A stretch of 64,000 nucleotides of DNA from contig NZ_JAGQBH010000003.1 in the NCBI RefSeq assembly GCF_024345535.1, forward strand, positions 62,001 to 126,000. Direction: 5' to 3'. The translations under genes were made by a program, and so were the position numbers. Source of the stretch: Cyanobium sp. N.Huapi 1H5 (lineage in GTDB: Bacteria > Cyanobacteriota > Cyanobacteriia > PCC-6307 > Cyanobiaceae). Below, piece after piece: positions 18,396-27,654 of the stretch (position 1 is its first letter; every line of letters starts with the position of its first letter). The notes beneath the pieces were generated by a model, which saw only the letters and a list, made by a program, of their open reading frames with translations, was not told the DNA's origin and made no database searches.

Positions 18396-19217
18396 ATGGC
18401 TGCGAGTTCCAGGGATCCTGCGGTTGAGCCGAAGCGCCGATCCCTGCTGCGGCGCCTGTGGTTCTTCGGCCGGGTGAGCCTGTTGCTGCTGGGCATCGAA
18501 GCCTGCAGGGTGCTGGTGCACCAGCAGCACTGGGAGGTTCTGACACCGAATCCCCTGTTCTCCGCCCTGGTGGCCTCGGAGGTGTTCCTGCTGGGCTTCC
18601 TGCTCAATGGGGTGCTGACGGATTACAAGGAAGGCGAGAAGCTCCCCGGTGAACTGGCCGCCGCCCTGGAGTGCCTCGCCCTGGAGGTGCAGGGGATCCG
18701 GCTGCTGCGGCCGGAGGCCGAGGTGCAGGGAACCCTGGCCCGGCTGTCGGACTTCAGCGAATCGCTGCTGGCCTGGATGGAGGAGGCCGGGCCGACCCCG
18801 GAGTTGCTGGAGCAGCTGGACACGCTGCAGCTGTCGATCGAACGGCTGGGCGTCTGGAATCCAGCCCCCCTGCAAGCGCGCCTGCTGCTGGAGCTGGCCC
18901 ACATCCGCCGCGGCGTTCAGCGCATCGACGTGATTCGGTCCACCACGTTCGTCCCCTCCGTCTATGGGGTCGCCTACATCGGCACCGGGGTGCTCACCGT
19001 CGGGCTGGTGCTCTCCCGGATCGAGCCCTTCGCCGAGTCCCTGTTCTTCATCGGGGTGATCTCGCTGCTGTTGATCAAGCTGCTGCTGCTGATCACCGAT
19101 CTCGACAACCCGTTCGGGGCCAGCCAGGCGCGATCGGTGGAGAACGTCTCGCTGCAGCCCGTGGCCGATGCGGTGCAGCGGCTGCGGCGGGCAGCGGAGC
19201 CAGGCCCGACTGGCTAA
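18396..19217 (+). CDS. Membrane protein of unknown function (DUF4239-like)
   Basis: About 273 residues from the ATG at 18396. There are two TM segments near the N-terminus (VSLLLLGIEACRVLV, LVASEVFLLGFLLNGVL), a long helical soluble middle with Glu-rich heptad-like stretches, and two TM segments near the C-terminus. This two-soluble-two arrangement is reminiscent of bestrophin-like DUF4239 proteins, but no signature is decisive. Confidence 0.65.
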   Translation: MAASSRDPAVEPKRRSLLRRLWFFGRVSLLLLGIEACRVLVHQQHWEVLTPNPLFSALVASEVFLLGFLLNGVLTDYKEGEKLPGELAAALECLALEVQGIRLLRPEAEVQGTLARLSDFSESLLAWMEEAGPTPELLEQLDTLQLSIERLGVWNPAPLQARLLLELAHIRRGVQRIDVIRSTTFVPSVYGVAYIGTGVLTVGLVLSRIEPFAESLFFIGVISLLLIKLLLLITDLDNPFGASQARSVENVSLQPVADAVQRLRRAAEPGPTG

Positions 19218-19253
19218 TCAAGTAGCGTTGATCCAATCAGCGGGGCCACGTGC

Positions 19254-20315
19254 ATGGACGAGGACAGGGCCGTGCTGGCCCGGTTGTCGCTGCTCGACCG
19301 CTACCTGCCCCTCTGGATCCTGCTGGCCATGGCCGGCGGCCTGCTGCTGGGCCGCTTCTTCCCGGCCATCCAGGGCTGGCTGGATGCCGTGCGCATCGGC
19401 AACACCTCCCTGCCGATCGCCCTGGGGCTGTTGCTGATGATGTACCCGGTGCTCGCCAAGGTGCACTACGAGGAGCTGGGCCGGGCGGCGCGGGATCGGC
19501 GGTTGCTGCGGCTGTCGTTGTTGCTGGTCTGGGGCCTGGGGCCGGCGCTGATGTTCGTGCTGGCCTGGCTGTTCCTGCCCGGCCAGCCGGAGTTCCGCAC
19601 CGGCCTGATCCTGATCGGCCTGGCCCCCTGCATCGCCATGGTGCTGATCTAGATCGATCTGGCCCGGGGCGACCGGGAGGCGGCCGCCCTGCTGGTGGCG
19701 ATCAATTCGATCATCCAGGTGCTGGCCTATGCCCTGCTGGGTGGCTTCTACCTGAAGATCCTGCCTGGCTGGCTGGGGCTGGCCACCCAGGACGTGGCCT
19801 TCTCGATGGCAGAGATCGCCGCGGCGGTGCTGGTGTTTCTGGGGCTGCCGCTCGCCGCGGGCTACCTCAGCCGCCGCATCGGTCTGCAGCTCAAGGGGCC
19901 CCGCTGGTACGAGCAGCGCTTCATCCCCTTCATCAGCCCGTTCGCGCTCTACGGCCTGCTGTTCACGATCGTGGTGATGTTCGCCCTGCAGGGCCAGGCG
20001 ATCACCTCCGATCCGCTCACGGTGGCCGCCGTGGCCGTGCCCCTGCTGCTCTACTTCGCGATCATGTGGGGCGTGGCCTTCGCGGTGGGCCGCCGCAGCG
20101 GGCTCAGCTACCCGAAGACGGCCACCCTGGCCTTCACCGCCGCCGGCAACAACTTCGAGCTCGCCATCGCCGTCAGCATCAGCGTCTGGGGGGTCAGCTC
20201 CCGCCAGGCCCTGGCCGGGGTGATCGGGCCGTTGATCGAGGTGCCGGTGCTGGTGGCGCTGGTCTACGTGTCGCTGTGGCTGCGGCGCCGCTTCCAGCCC
20301 CGCCCGGTCGGCTGA
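19254..20315 (+). pseudogene. ACR3-type arsenite efflux carrier interrupted by one amber codon
   Basis: The frame from 19254 encodes an ACR3-family carrier (RYLPLWILLAMAGGLLLGRFFP, LMMYPVLAKVHYEELG, LILIGLAPCIAMVLI) with the conserved TM4 cysteine. It stops at TAG 19650-19652 and continues in the same frame to 20315 with the rest of the family (AINSIIQVLAYALLGGFYL, FTAAGNNFELAIAVSIS). Homologues usually have Trp just after this Val-Leu, so TGG to TAG is the simplest explanation. Everything else looks intact. It may be a recent pseudogene, a sequencing error or a suppressed stop. The intact protein would export arsenite. Confidence 0.85.
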
Positions 20316-20337
20316 ACGGCTGCCCCAGCCTCAGCCG
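20309..20337. terminator. Nested hairpin between convergent ACR3 and TSUP genes
   Basis: An outer 7-bp stem CGGCTGA / TCAGCCG encloses an inner GGCTG / CAGCC stem. It spans the two convergent stop codons and lacks a T-tract. A bidirectional terminator is plausible. Confidence 0.4.
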
Positions 20338-21062
20338 GCCAGCAGTTTCCAGGCGGCGATCACCAGCACCACCGCCAGCAGCCGGCGGATCCAGGGCGAG
20401 GGGAACCGGCGGCTGCCGCCGTAGGCCCCCAACGTGCCCCCGACCAGCACCACCACCGCCAGCGGCGCCAGAGCGACAGGATCCGGCAGCGCGGCCACGC
20501 CCTGGCGCAGCACCAGGCCGGCCAGGCCGGCGATCGAGTTCACCAGGATGAAGGCCACCGACACGGCCGCGGCCTGCTTCGGCAGCAGCCAGGAGCGCAG
20601 GATCATCCAGGGCGTCAGAAAGATGCCGCCGCCGGTGCCGGTGAGGCCGGCCAGCAGGCCGAGGGTTGCGCCGGTGAGGGCCACGACCCGGCGGCGGGGC
20701 ACCCGCATCGCGCCCGGATCGGCGGGCAGCTGGCCGACCAGTCGCCAGGCGGAGAACAGCAGCACCGCCCCGATCAACTGGCGCAGCAGGGCCGCCGGCA
20801 GGGCGATGGCCCCACCCACAAGGGCTGCGGGCACCGACGCCAGGGCCAGGGGCACGAAGACATCGCGGCGGAAGTGGCCGGCGGCGACGAACTGCAGCGT
20901 GCCGACGCTGGCCACCAGCACGTTCAGCACCAGGGCGATGGCGCGGATCTCCGGCGTCGGCACACCCGCCAGGGCCAGCACGGCGATGTAGCCGGAGGCG
21001 CCGGCGTGGCCCACCGAGGCATAGAGAAAGGCCACCGCCGCCAGGGCGATCAGCAGGGGCAT
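20331..21062 (-). CDS. TSUP family (TauE/SafE-like) membrane transporter
   Basis: 243 residues and about eight hydrophobic segments, with the two internal repeats typical of the family (SVGHAGASGYIAVLALAGVP and LAGLTGTGGGIFLTPWMIL). TSUP proteins move sulfite, organosulfonates or similar anions, mostly outward. Substrate is not identifiable. It overlaps nothing and its start lies 44 bases from the divergent DnaJ gene. Confidence 0.9.
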   Translation of the reverse strand: MPLLIALAAVAFLYASVGHAGASGYIAVLALAGVPTPEIRAIALVLNVLVASVGTLQFVAAGHFRRDVFVPLALASVPAALVGGAIALPAALLRQLIGAVLLFSAWRLVGQLPADPGAMRVPRRRVVALTGATLGLLAGLTGTGGGIFLTPWMILRSWLLPKQAAAVSVAFILVNSIAGLAGLVLRQGVAALPDPVALAPLAVVVLVGGTLGAYGGSRRFPSPWIRRLLAVVLVIAAWKLLAG

Positions 21063-21106
21063 AGGAGGATGACCGCGGAGCTCACGGGCTGGGCGGGGAT
21101 GCTGCG

Positions 21107-22087
21107 ATGAAGTTCAAGGACTACTACGCCAGCCTGGGGGTGGAGCGCGACGCCAGCGCCGAGGAGATCAAGAAGGCCTACCGAAAACTGGCGCGGAAAT
21201 ACCACCCCGATGTGGCCAAGGAGGAGGGGGCCGAGGAGCGGTTCAAGGAGATCAGCGAGGCCTACCAGACCCTTTCCGACCCGGAGAAACGCCAGGCCTA
21301 CGACGATCTGGGCCGCCACGGCCCCGGTGAGGACTTCAACCCCTCGCCGGAGTGGGAAACCCGCTTCTCGCGCGGCGGCGGCAGTCAGCAGGAGGTGGAC
21401 CTGGCCGACCTGTTCGAGCGGATGGGCTTCGGTGGTGGTGGCTTCGGTGGCTTCGGTGGCGGCAGCGGCGGCCCCCGGCGGCCGGGGGCGGACTTCCCGA
21501 TCCGCGGCCAGGACGTAGAGGTGGCCACCGAGCTGACCCTCGAGCAGGCCGCCCGGGGGACGGAGGTGTCGTTCTCGCTCAGCGTTCCGGTGCTGGGGGC
21601 CGATGGCCGGGTGGAGAAGCAGAACCGCAGCGGCCGGATCCGGGTGCCCCGCGGCGTGGTGGAGGGGGAGCGGCTGCGGGTGCCTGGCAAGGGCGGCGAC
21701 GGCATCGCCGGCGGTGCCCCCGGCGATCTCTATCTGGAAGTGCGGCTGGCGCCCCATCCCCGCTTCCGGGCCGTAGGCCACGACCTCTACCTGGAACTGC
21801 CGATCGCCCCCTGGGAGGCGGCCCTGGGGGCCGAAATCACGGTGCCCAGCTTGGAGGGCCCGGTGGCGGTGAGCCTCAAGCCGGGGATGCGCAGCGGCCA
21901 GAAGCTGCGCCTGGCCGGCAAGGGCCTGCCCCAGCGGCGCGAGGGGGCGGGCGATCTCTACGGTGTGATCCAGATCGTGCTGCCCGAAAAGATCGGCGAA
22001 CGGGAGCAGGCGCTGTACCGCGAACTCGCCGAAGCCTCCGCCTTCCACCCCCGCCACCACCTCGAAGGACCCCCCACCGATGGCTGA
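21107..22087 (+). CDS. cbpA: DnaJ/CbpA-type J-domain co-chaperone
   Basis: 326 residues. The J-domain occupies residues 1-70 with the HPD motif in [14 protein letters not shown] Gly/Phe-rich linker ([16 protein letters not shown]) follows, then two DnaJ C-terminal beta domains ([33 protein letters not shown]). The Cys-rich zinc domain of classical DnaJ is missing, so it is a type II, CbpA-like partner that loads Hsp70. The next gene, a CbpM-like regulator, overlaps its end by 8 bases. Confidence 0.93.
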   Translation: MKFKDYYASLGVERDASAEEIKKAYRKLARKYHPDVAKEEGAEERFKEISEAYQTLSDPEKRQAYDDLGRHGPGEDFNPSPEWETRFSRGGGSQQEVDLADLFERMGFGGGGFGGFGGGSGGPRRPGADFPIRGQDVEVATELTLEQAARGTEVSFSLSVPVLGADGRVEKQNRSGRIRVPRGVVEGERLRVPGKGGDGIAGGAPGDLYLEVRLAPHPRFRAVGHDLYLELPIAPWEAALGAEITVPSLEGPVAVSLKPGMRSGQKLRLAGKGLPQRREGAGDLYGVIQIVLPEKIGEREQALYRELAEASAFHPRHHLEGPPTDG

Positions 22088-22391
22088 CGACCTGCTGATT
22101 CCCGACGACGACGAGGGGTGCACCGTCGCCCTCGAGGAGTTGCTTGCCGCCTCCGGGCTGGGCCACGAGGAAGTGATCGAACTGGTGCAGTTCGGGGTGT
22201 TCCGCTGCGCCCAGCACGCGCCGGTATGGACTTTCCACGTCCACACGGTGAGCCTGGCCCGCCGCGCCGCCCGCCTGCGCGACGACTTCGGCCTCAACGT
22301 CTCCGGGATGGCCCTGGCCCTCACCTACCTGGAGCGGATCGAGGCCCTCGAAGGGCGGCTGCGGGAGCTGGAATCGCAGTTGCCTAGGTGA
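22080..22391 (+). CDS. cbpM: CbpM-like chaperone modulator
   Basis: A 103-residue MerR/CbpM-type helical protein: [28 protein letters not shown] in the N-terminal half and [33 protein letters not shown] in the C-terminal half (motifs quoted in parts). CbpM binds the J-domain of CbpA and blocks its action on DnaK. The overlapping start with the cbpA-like gene implies coupled translation. Confidence 0.8.
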   Translation: MADDLLIPDDDEGCTVALEELLAASGLGHEEVIELVQFGVFRCAQHAPVWTFHVHTVSLARRAARLRDDFGLNVSGMALALTYLERIEALEGRLRELESQLPR

Positions 22392-22413
22392 CGGACCGGC
22401 CCGACGGGATCGC

Positions 22414-22674
22414 CTACAACCCCACCTTGCGGCGGCCCCAGGCCATGCCGGCCGCATAGCCGATCGCCGGCAGCAGCAGCCCGAGGTTCAGGGGGATCTG
22501 CACCACCAGGGCGATGCCCACCAGCCAGGGAACGAGCAGAAGGCACCCGAAGGCCAGCTGGCTGAAGCGCGAGCGGCGCGCCAGGCGGCCCGAGCCCTGC
22601 ACCAGGCGGGGCACGCCCTTACCCAGGCCGTAGCCGAGCAGCACAGTGACAACGGTGAGCAGGATCGCGCCCAT
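22414..22674 (-). CDS. Small membrane protein of unknown function
   Basis: 86 residues from the ATG at 22674. Three hydrophobic stretches (AILLTVVTVLLGYGLG, FGCLLLVPWLVGIALVV, LGLLLPAIGYAAGMAWG) separated by basic loops. No family recognised. The longer frame to 22797 lacks hydrophobic or family sequence. Confidence 0.6.
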   Translation of the reverse strand: MGAILLTVVTVLLGYGLGKGVPRLVQGSGRLARRSRFSQLAFGCLLLVPWLVGIALVVQIPLNLGLLLPAIGYAAGMAWGRRKVGL

Positions 22675-22845
22675 GGTTGGGAGGCAGGCTCTCGGATTCT
22701 GGTGCCAGGGGGGAACGACTGGACGGCATGACCCTCTGGATCTGACCCTGCGCGATTGGCTGGAGCTGCCGTGAAGAGACAGCCGCGCCACGACCACCCA
22801 CGGGCGAGCTGTTTACCCTGAAGACGTCGGCTGCCGGCTGGACCC

Positions 22846-23085
22846 ATGGCCACTGGATCGGATCTGGACTGGGCGGATTGTTCAGCCGTGGAACACGATC
22901 CACTGCGCGTCAGTGGTGCCTGGGTGTTTCGCGGCTCTCGGATTCCGGTGGCGGCCCTGTTCGAAAATCTGGAAGACGGCGTTTCCCTAGAGGAGTTCGT
23001 CGAGCTCTTTCCTGGCGTCAGCGTCGCGCAGGCCCGGCTGGTTCTGGAGCATGTCGCCCGAAGCACCGCGGCGACGGCGGTCTGA
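22846..23085 (+). CDS. DUF433 antitoxin-like protein
   Basis: 79 residues with the DUF433 wording DPLRVSGAWVFRGSRIPVAALFENLEDGVSLEEFVELFPGVS (quoted across its core), a winged-helix-like domain of putative VapB-type antitoxins. Stop and start of the next gene are directly adjacent (TGA then ATG), the usual arrangement with a DUF5615 partner. It should bind and neutralise that partner and repress the pair. Confidence 0.8.
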   Translation: MATGSDLDWADCSAVEHDPLRVSGAWVFRGSRIPVAALFENLEDGVSLEEFVELFPGVSVAQARLVLEHVARSTAATAV

Positions 23086-23406
23086 ATGCGGATCCTGTTC
23101 GATCAGGGGACACCGGTTCCCCTGCGCAGGTATCTGGAAGGCCACGTCGTGGCCACGGCCTACGAGCTGGGCTGGTCCACCGTCACCAATGGCGAACTGA
23201 TCCGGCTGGCGGAGCAGGAGGGTTACGAGCTACTGATCACGACCGATACCAACCTTCGTTATCAGCAGAACCTCCAGGACCGCAGCATCGCGATCCTGGT
23301 CCTGACCACCACCAGCTGGCCAAGGATTCGCCGGGCCACGCAAGCCATCCGGGCTGCTGTTGCGACCACCATGAGCGGCGATTACAGGGAACTGTTGATT
23401 CCCTGA
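23086..23406 (+). CDS. DUF5615 PIN-like toxin
   Basis: 106 residues beginning MRILFDQGTPVPLRRYL, with conserved acidic positions in FDQG and in LLITTDTNLRYQQNL, the PIN-like DUF5615 core. These proteins are putative RNases paired with DUF433. The first acidic residue and the TTDTN motif are both present, so it looks intact. Confidence 0.8.
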   Translation: MRILFDQGTPVPLRRYLEGHVVATAYELGWSTVTNGELIRLAEQEGYELLITTDTNLRYQQNLQDRSIAILVLTTTSWPRIRRATQAIRAAVATTMSGDYRELLIP

Positions 23407-23446
23407 AGCCGCCAATCGCCCCTGCCCTCCGCCCGCAGGTTCGCCC

Positions 23447-24016
23447 CTATTCGCAGACAGGCACGTAGGGCACCGCGAGCGTGGAGAGCGCGCTCTTTTC
23501 GGCAAACGCCCCGAGCACCTGCTGGCCGCCCCGGTTCACCGTGACGAACCGCCCGGAGAAGGTCTCGTCGTAGACCGAGGTGGCGGAGAGACCAGCGGCG
23601 CGGGCCCGCTTGAGCAGGTCAGCCACGGTGCCGCCGGGAATGGCGACGCCGAACGACGTCCGCACACCGGCTGAGAAGGCGAAGACCCGCAACGTGCCCT
23701 GTTCGAACTGAGCCGTGCCGACGATTCCCGCCGGCGCCTTGGGCCCTTTGAGCTTGTAGACGACAGGCAGCGGCGGCCCGCCGAGCTCACAACCGCGGCC
23801 CGGATCGGAAAGCCAGCCGGTGGCGACGGCTTCGGCTCGGCCCATGCCGAGACGCAACGGGCCGATCCCGTCGAGGCGGAGCACCGGGCTGGATCCGCGC
23901 CCATCGGCCCATGCCGATCCCGCCGCCGTCGTCGGTCCGGCCGCCAGCAGCAGGATGGCCCCACTGGCCCCAAGCCGTGCAGCGCGACGCAGCGTGTGGC
24001 CGATCCGGCGTGTCAT
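23447..24016 (-). CDS. Exported hypothetical protein
   Basis: 189 residues from the ATG at 24016. A signal peptide (LGASGAILLLAAGPTTAAGSAWA) is followed by a small beta-rich domain with a repeated LRLGMG...AEAVATGWL and a Cys near GRGCELGGPP and at the last residues (VPVCE). No family recognised. It is divergent from the hydrolase gene. Confidence 0.65.
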   Translation of the reverse strand: MTRRIGHTLRRAARLGASGAILLLAAGPTTAAGSAWADGRGSSPVLRLDGIGPLRLGMGRAEAVATGWLSDPGRGCELGGPPLPVVYKLKGPKAPAGIVGTAQFEQGTLRVFAFSAGVRTSFGVAIPGGTVADLLKRARAAGLSATSVYDETFSGRFVTVNRGGQQVLGAFAEKSALSTLAVPYVPVCE

Positions 24017-24027
24017 GGTCTGACTGT

Positions 24028-24687
24028 ATGGGCACCAGCTCCGACCACCGCCTGATCGACGGCCCCGACGACGCGCCGGCCACCGTGCTGCTGGCCCATG
24101 GGGCCGGGGCACCGATGGACAGCCCGTTCATGGCGGCGATCGCCGGCGGACTGGCCGCGGCGGGCTGGCGGGTGGTGCGCTTCGAGTTCGGCTACATGGC
24201 CCGGATGCGGGAAACGGGCCGCCGCCAGGGGCCCGAGCGGATGCCGGTGCTGCAGGAGGCGTTCCGCCAGCAGGTGCGGCTGGAGACGGGCGAGAGCCCG
24301 GGGCGGCCGCTGTTCATCGGCGGCAAGTCGATGGGCGGGCGGGTGGCCAGCCTGCTGGTGGATGAGCTGGCCGCCAGCGACGGGGTGCGGGGCTGCCTGT
24401 GCCTGGGCTATCCCTTCCACCCCCCCGGCAAGCCACTGCAGCTGCGCACCAAGCACCTGGCCGCCCTGCAGGCGCCCACCCTGATCCTGCAGGGGGAGCG
24501 GGATACGTTCGGCCGCCGCGAGGAGGTGGAGGGCTACACCCTTTCACTGGCGGTGCAGCTGGGCTGGGTCTCCAGTGGGGACCACAGCTTCAAGCCCACG
24601 CGGAGTTCGGGGCTGAGCGAGGCGGAAAACTGGGCGACGGCGGTGGCGGGGTGTGATGGGTTTCTAAGGGGGGTGCTGGCGGGGTGA
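24028..24687 (+). CDS. Alpha/beta hydrolase, KANL3/Tex30-like
   Basis: 219 residues from the ATG at 24028. It shows LLAHGAGAPMDSPFM (oxyanion region), the nucleophile elbow GGKSMGGRVAS, PTLILQGERDTFG carrying the acid, and GDHSFKPTRSSG carrying the histidine. This matches the family often annotated as KANL3/Tex30 or YdeN-like hydrolases. Substrate unknown. Confidence 0.85.
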   Translation: MGTSSDHRLIDGPDDAPATVLLAHGAGAPMDSPFMAAIAGGLAAAGWRVVRFEFGYMARMRETGRRQGPERMPVLQEAFRQQVRLETGESPGRPLFIGGKSMGGRVASLLVDELAASDGVRGCLCLGYPFHPPGKPLQLRTKHLAALQAPTLILQGERDTFGRREEVEGYTLSLAVQLGWVSSGDHSFKPTRSSGLSEAENWATAVAGCDGFLRGVLAG

Positions 24688-24688
24688 T

Positions 24689-25246
24689 CTATCCGCCGGC
24701 TTGGTCCCTGAGCCAGCCCCGGACGTTCGCCAGCCGCAGCGCCTCCTGCACCGCCTCCACACAGCGACGGGCCCGGCGCTTCACGTCGTCCTGGCTCTGG
24801 GCACGGAGCAGGTAGGCCTGCATCGCCTCCGGCGTTTCGATCACGGCCAGCAGCCCCTGGGTGCGGCCGCCGATGGTGGGATCGGCCAGCAGCCGGGTGA
24901 TCAGGTTGTGTTCCCAGAGCCGCTGGCCACCGGAGCCGGGCGTGAACAGCTGCTCCTGCAGCACCCCCAGGCACCCCTGACGAAAGACCTCAAGCTGGCC
25001 GGGACGGAAACGACGGCTGTTGGGCAGCCCCGCCGGCGGCGCCGATGGCGCCCCGGGGCCGTGCTCCACGCTCCAGCTCAGACCGGTGCCCGGCAACCCC
25101 ACGGTGGTGCGGGGGCCACCGGCGCGGGCGACTGGGATGTTGAAAGACGCCCCACGGCCCCCCAGGGAGATGGAGCTGAGGCCGCTCTTGCCGAAATTGA
25201 GCCGCACGGGGCCGAGCCGGGCGCTGCGGCGGAAGCGGAAGGGCAT
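24689..25246 (-). CDS. DUF4236 domain protein
   Basis: 185 residues from the ATG at 25246. The N-terminal 60 residues are a textbook DUF4236 domain: MPFRFRRSARLGPVRLNFGK, then SGLSSISLGGRGASFNIP and TTVGLPGTGLSWS. The remainder is a helical domain (RLWEHNLITRLLADPTIGG, VEAVQEALRLANVRGWLRDQ). The function of DUF4236 is not established; it is common on phages and plasmids. Confidence 0.85.
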   Translation of the reverse strand: MPFRFRRSARLGPVRLNFGKSGLSSISLGGRGASFNIPVARAGGPRTTVGLPGTGLSWSVEHGPGAPSAPPAGLPNSRRFRPGQLEVFRQGCLGVLQEQLFTPGSGGQRLWEHNLITRLLADPTIGGRTQGLLAVIETPEAMQAYLLRAQSQDDVKRRARRCVEAVQEALRLANVRGWLRDQAGG

Positions 25247-25424
25247 GGCGGCGATGGCGACCTTCACAACGGCAGTGGCGACTGCCGCATGCGCAGCTTC
25301 TGGTGCTCTTTCGATCACGTCAACCAGGTTGCTCTGGAATTCGTTCACTTGCAGGTGGGCGAAAGCAAGCTCCCGATCACCGGCTGGTGAAGCCGCTCCA
25401 ACCGGTCTGCCCAAGGCCAGGGAT

Positions 25425-26171
25425 TCAAGCCGAAGGCTCCGGCAACACGCCATCCACCTCAAATTGCCCCCGCTGGAAGTGCCACACGCTGTTGTCATCC
25501 AGGCATCGGAAGGCCACATCCAAGGCATGGCTCTCCACCTGCACATCCACCTGATCAAAGGGGGTGCTCTGAAACACGCAGCAGCTGATCGCGCCGAACT
25601 GCACCACCGGGTCATCGCTGCGGGCTGAGTGGTACTCAAACGCTTCGATGCCGGCTTCGCGCATCCGCTGGCCCGTGTCCTGGGCAAAACGCGTATCGAC
25701 TGGATCACGCAAGCAACGCTGCAGGGCTTTGGAGCGTTGCTGTTGCAGCTGCAGCCCAAGCTCCGTGCGCACGTTCACGTGGAACAGGGTTTTGCGCATG
25801 GCGGCGCTGCGCGGAAAGGGCTTTTCCGGTCCGCCTTGAAACACCAGCTCGTAGTAGGCCCCCTCCAGGAGGCAACCCAGGCGTGATCGTGAGCCATAGA
25901 ACAGGCCCCGTTCCCAGGGCCTGGAAAAGCGTGACCCATAACGCTTCGGATAGCGGAAAGGCGTCAGCAGCAACCGATGTCGCACCGGGCATTCCTGTGC
26001 ATCCGGCAGATCGGGTTTGCTGGTCTCAAGAAAGTCCTCCAGCCAGGCCTGCTCCTCCAGGCTGTCGGTGATGCGCCGCGTGGCTTGGGCACCCTGTTGC
26101 TCCACCAGCCGCATCACCACCCCATCCAGCTGGGTGGTGGCCGTGAGATCAACCTGTGGAGCCCGGCTCAC
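25425..26171 (-). CDS. RES-family NAD+ phosphorylase-type toxin
   Basis: 248 residues from a GTG at 26171 that overlaps the antitoxin stop (GTGA). The RES core is visible: RYGSRFSRPWERGLFYGS (Arg and Tyr), LLEGAYYELVF with the conserved Glu, and HSARSDDPVVQFGAISCC. RES toxins of the MbcT/Res type deplete NAD+ by phosphorolysis. With the Xre/MbcA partner just upstream, it forms a complete module. Confidence 0.85.
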   Translation of the reverse strand: MSRAPQVDLTATTQLDGVVMRLVEQQGAQATRRITDSLEEQAWLEDFLETSKPDLPDAQECPVRHRLLLTPFRYPKRYGSRFSRPWERGLFYGSRSRLGCLLEGAYYELVFQGGPEKPFPRSAAMRKTLFHVNVRTELGLQLQQQRSKALQRCLRDPVDTRFAQDTGQRMREAGIEAFEYHSARSDDPVVQFGAISCCVFQSTPFDQVDVQVESHALDVAFRCLDDNSVWHFQRGQFEVDGVLPEPSA

Positions 26172-26548
26172 GGCCGACCGCGCATCGCATCGAGATACTG
26201 CACCAGTTCCACCAGCTGCTCCGGATGCTGCAGTTGCTGCCGGGGGATCCCGCTGGTGTGGCGGTTGGCTGTCTCCAGCCAATGGCGCATCAAGGCCGTG
26301 TCATCGCCCACCAGGGCCGACAGGCTGCGATGTAGACGCAGCACCAGAGCGATCATCTGCCGGGTGTGGGAATCGATGCGAGCCTGCGCACGGCCATGCT
26401 CGAAGAACGTGCGGCTCTTGCCGATCGCCTGCGCTGTTTCCTGGGCCGTCAGGCCCAGCTCCTCACCGGCTCGCTGCAACGCCTTGCGCAACAGGACGTT
26501 CTCATTGACGCCGCTGACGGCCTCGCTGGGCCTGGTCTGAACGGCCAC
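26168..26548 (-). CDS. Xre/MbcA/ParS-type antitoxin
   Basis: 126 residues from a GTG at 26548, placed 4-5 bases after an AAGGAGA ribosome site. A helix-turn-helix occupies about residues 20-75 (LRKALQRAGEELGLTAQETAQAIGKSRTFF). The C-terminal half contains the DUF2384-like toxin-binding part (ALMRHWLETANRHTSGIPRQQL). It should repress the operon and neutralise the RES toxin, which starts inside its stop codon. Confidence 0.82.
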   Translation of the reverse strand: MAVQTRPSEAVSGVNENVLLRKALQRAGEELGLTAQETAQAIGKSRTFFEHGRAQARIDSHTRQMIALVLRLHRSLSALVGDDTALMRHWLETANRHTSGIPRQQLQHPEQLVELVQYLDAMRGRP

Positions 26549-26638
26549 TCATCTTCTCCTTCGTCGTCCCATTCTGCCTCAGCCGCGGCAAAACGGAGCC
26601 ACTTGCCTCGAACGAGGCGGCGCTCCTCCGATGCGAGG

Positions 26639-26959
26639 TCACTCCACCCCCAGGTGGGCGGCGATGAGCAGCAGCAATGTCTCCATGCGATCCAGGCGGG
26701 CCTCCAGACCAGCTGGTTTGCCGCCAGGCAGGGCGGCTGGTGTCGATGGGCCTGCCCGCAGCCGGCTGATCAAGTCAGCCTTACGCAGGCCGCTGGTGCC
26801 CTTGAGCCCCCGCTGGCGGCAGTGCTCCTTGAGCTGCTTGATGGTGAGCCCCTCCAGCCCATCGGTTGGCAGTGCCCTATCCAGCTCCCGCAGCAACCGG
26901 GCATCCGCTTGGGCCAGCTCGCGCAGATTGCTGCGCAACGCCTCAGCGATCCTGCCCAT
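26639..26959 (-). CDS. SAP-domain protein
   Basis: 106 residues from the ATG at 26959. Residues 35-73 form a SAP motif (LEGLTIKQLKEHCRQRGLKG then LRKADLISRL), a DNA-binding helix-turn-helix-like fold. The tail is a coiled-coil-like helix (LEARLDRMETLLLLIAAHLG). It overlaps the 3' end of the preceding coiled-coil gene by 17 bases, so the two are probably one unit. Confidence 0.75.
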   Translation of the reverse strand: MGRIAEALRSNLRELAQADARLLRELDRALPTDGLEGLTIKQLKEHCRQRGLKGTSGLRKADLISRLRAGPSTPAALPGGKPAGLEARLDRMETLLLLIAAHLGVE

Positions 26960-27440
26960 CGTCCTGCTCGGTGTTGATCTCAAGGGCGCCGCGCAGGGAC
27001 TGCTGCCGGGCAGAAAGCTCTTCGAAGCGCTCCTTGCCGCCTCGCCAGCGATTCAGGAATCGGATCACCGCCTGCACCAGCCGGGCAATTCCACCGCCGC
27101 CGCTGTACGCCCGCCGGCCCAGTTGATACTCGCCGAAGGCGGCGCTCACTTCATCGCCCGCATCCTCCAGATGCTCCACCACATCGGTGACGATCTCGAG
27201 CATCGCGTAGGCCTCCGCCTTGACGCTCGCTTCCCGCGTTGCCAAGGCCCGCAGCCTGAGGCTCAGCTCGCGCAGCTGCTCCCCCTGGCGTTCGGCCCGA
27301 CTGCGGTGGATGCCGCGGCTGATCATCAGGCTTTTGTAGTTGCCGCGAAGCTCCAAATAGAGCTTATCGAGGCGGTCCCGCTCCAGAGCCTTGGGATCGC
27401 TCGGATAGGCCGAGGTGGGCGGCAGGGCCAGGGCAGGCAT
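26943..27440 (-). CDS. Helical protein of unknown function, operonic with the SAP protein
   Basis: 165 residues, mostly charged helix with heptad character (RLDKLYLELRGNYKSLMISR, QGEQLRELSLRLRALATREA). A short hydrophobic segment lies near residue 125 (ARLVQAVIRFL). No family is recognised. It overlaps the SAP gene downstream. The pair sits next to the Xre/RES module in an accessory stretch. Confidence 0.6.
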   Translation of the reverse strand: MPALALPPTSAYPSDPKALERDRLDKLYLELRGNYKSLMISRGIHRSRAERQGEQLRELSLRLRALATREASVKAEAYAMLEIVTDVVEHLEDAGDEVSAAFGEYQLGRRAYSGGGGIARLVQAVIRFLNRWRGGKERFEELSARQQSLRGALEINTEQDDGQDR

Positions 27441-27654
27441 GGCGGTTCCGGGAGGGGTCGGAGCTACGCCATCCTCGCGTCAAGGCGTGCGTGGCGGAGG
27501 GTTGGACGCATGGCCTTGCATCGTGCGCCTGAGACCACAAGCAACCCTGAGCTCAACGACCTAGCTGTTCTGTCTCAGCAGGTTGTTCAGTGACAAGGGG
27601 GTGTGCGGTCGCCAGGGTCGGGGTGTCACCGCTCCTCCCAAGACCTCACAACCC

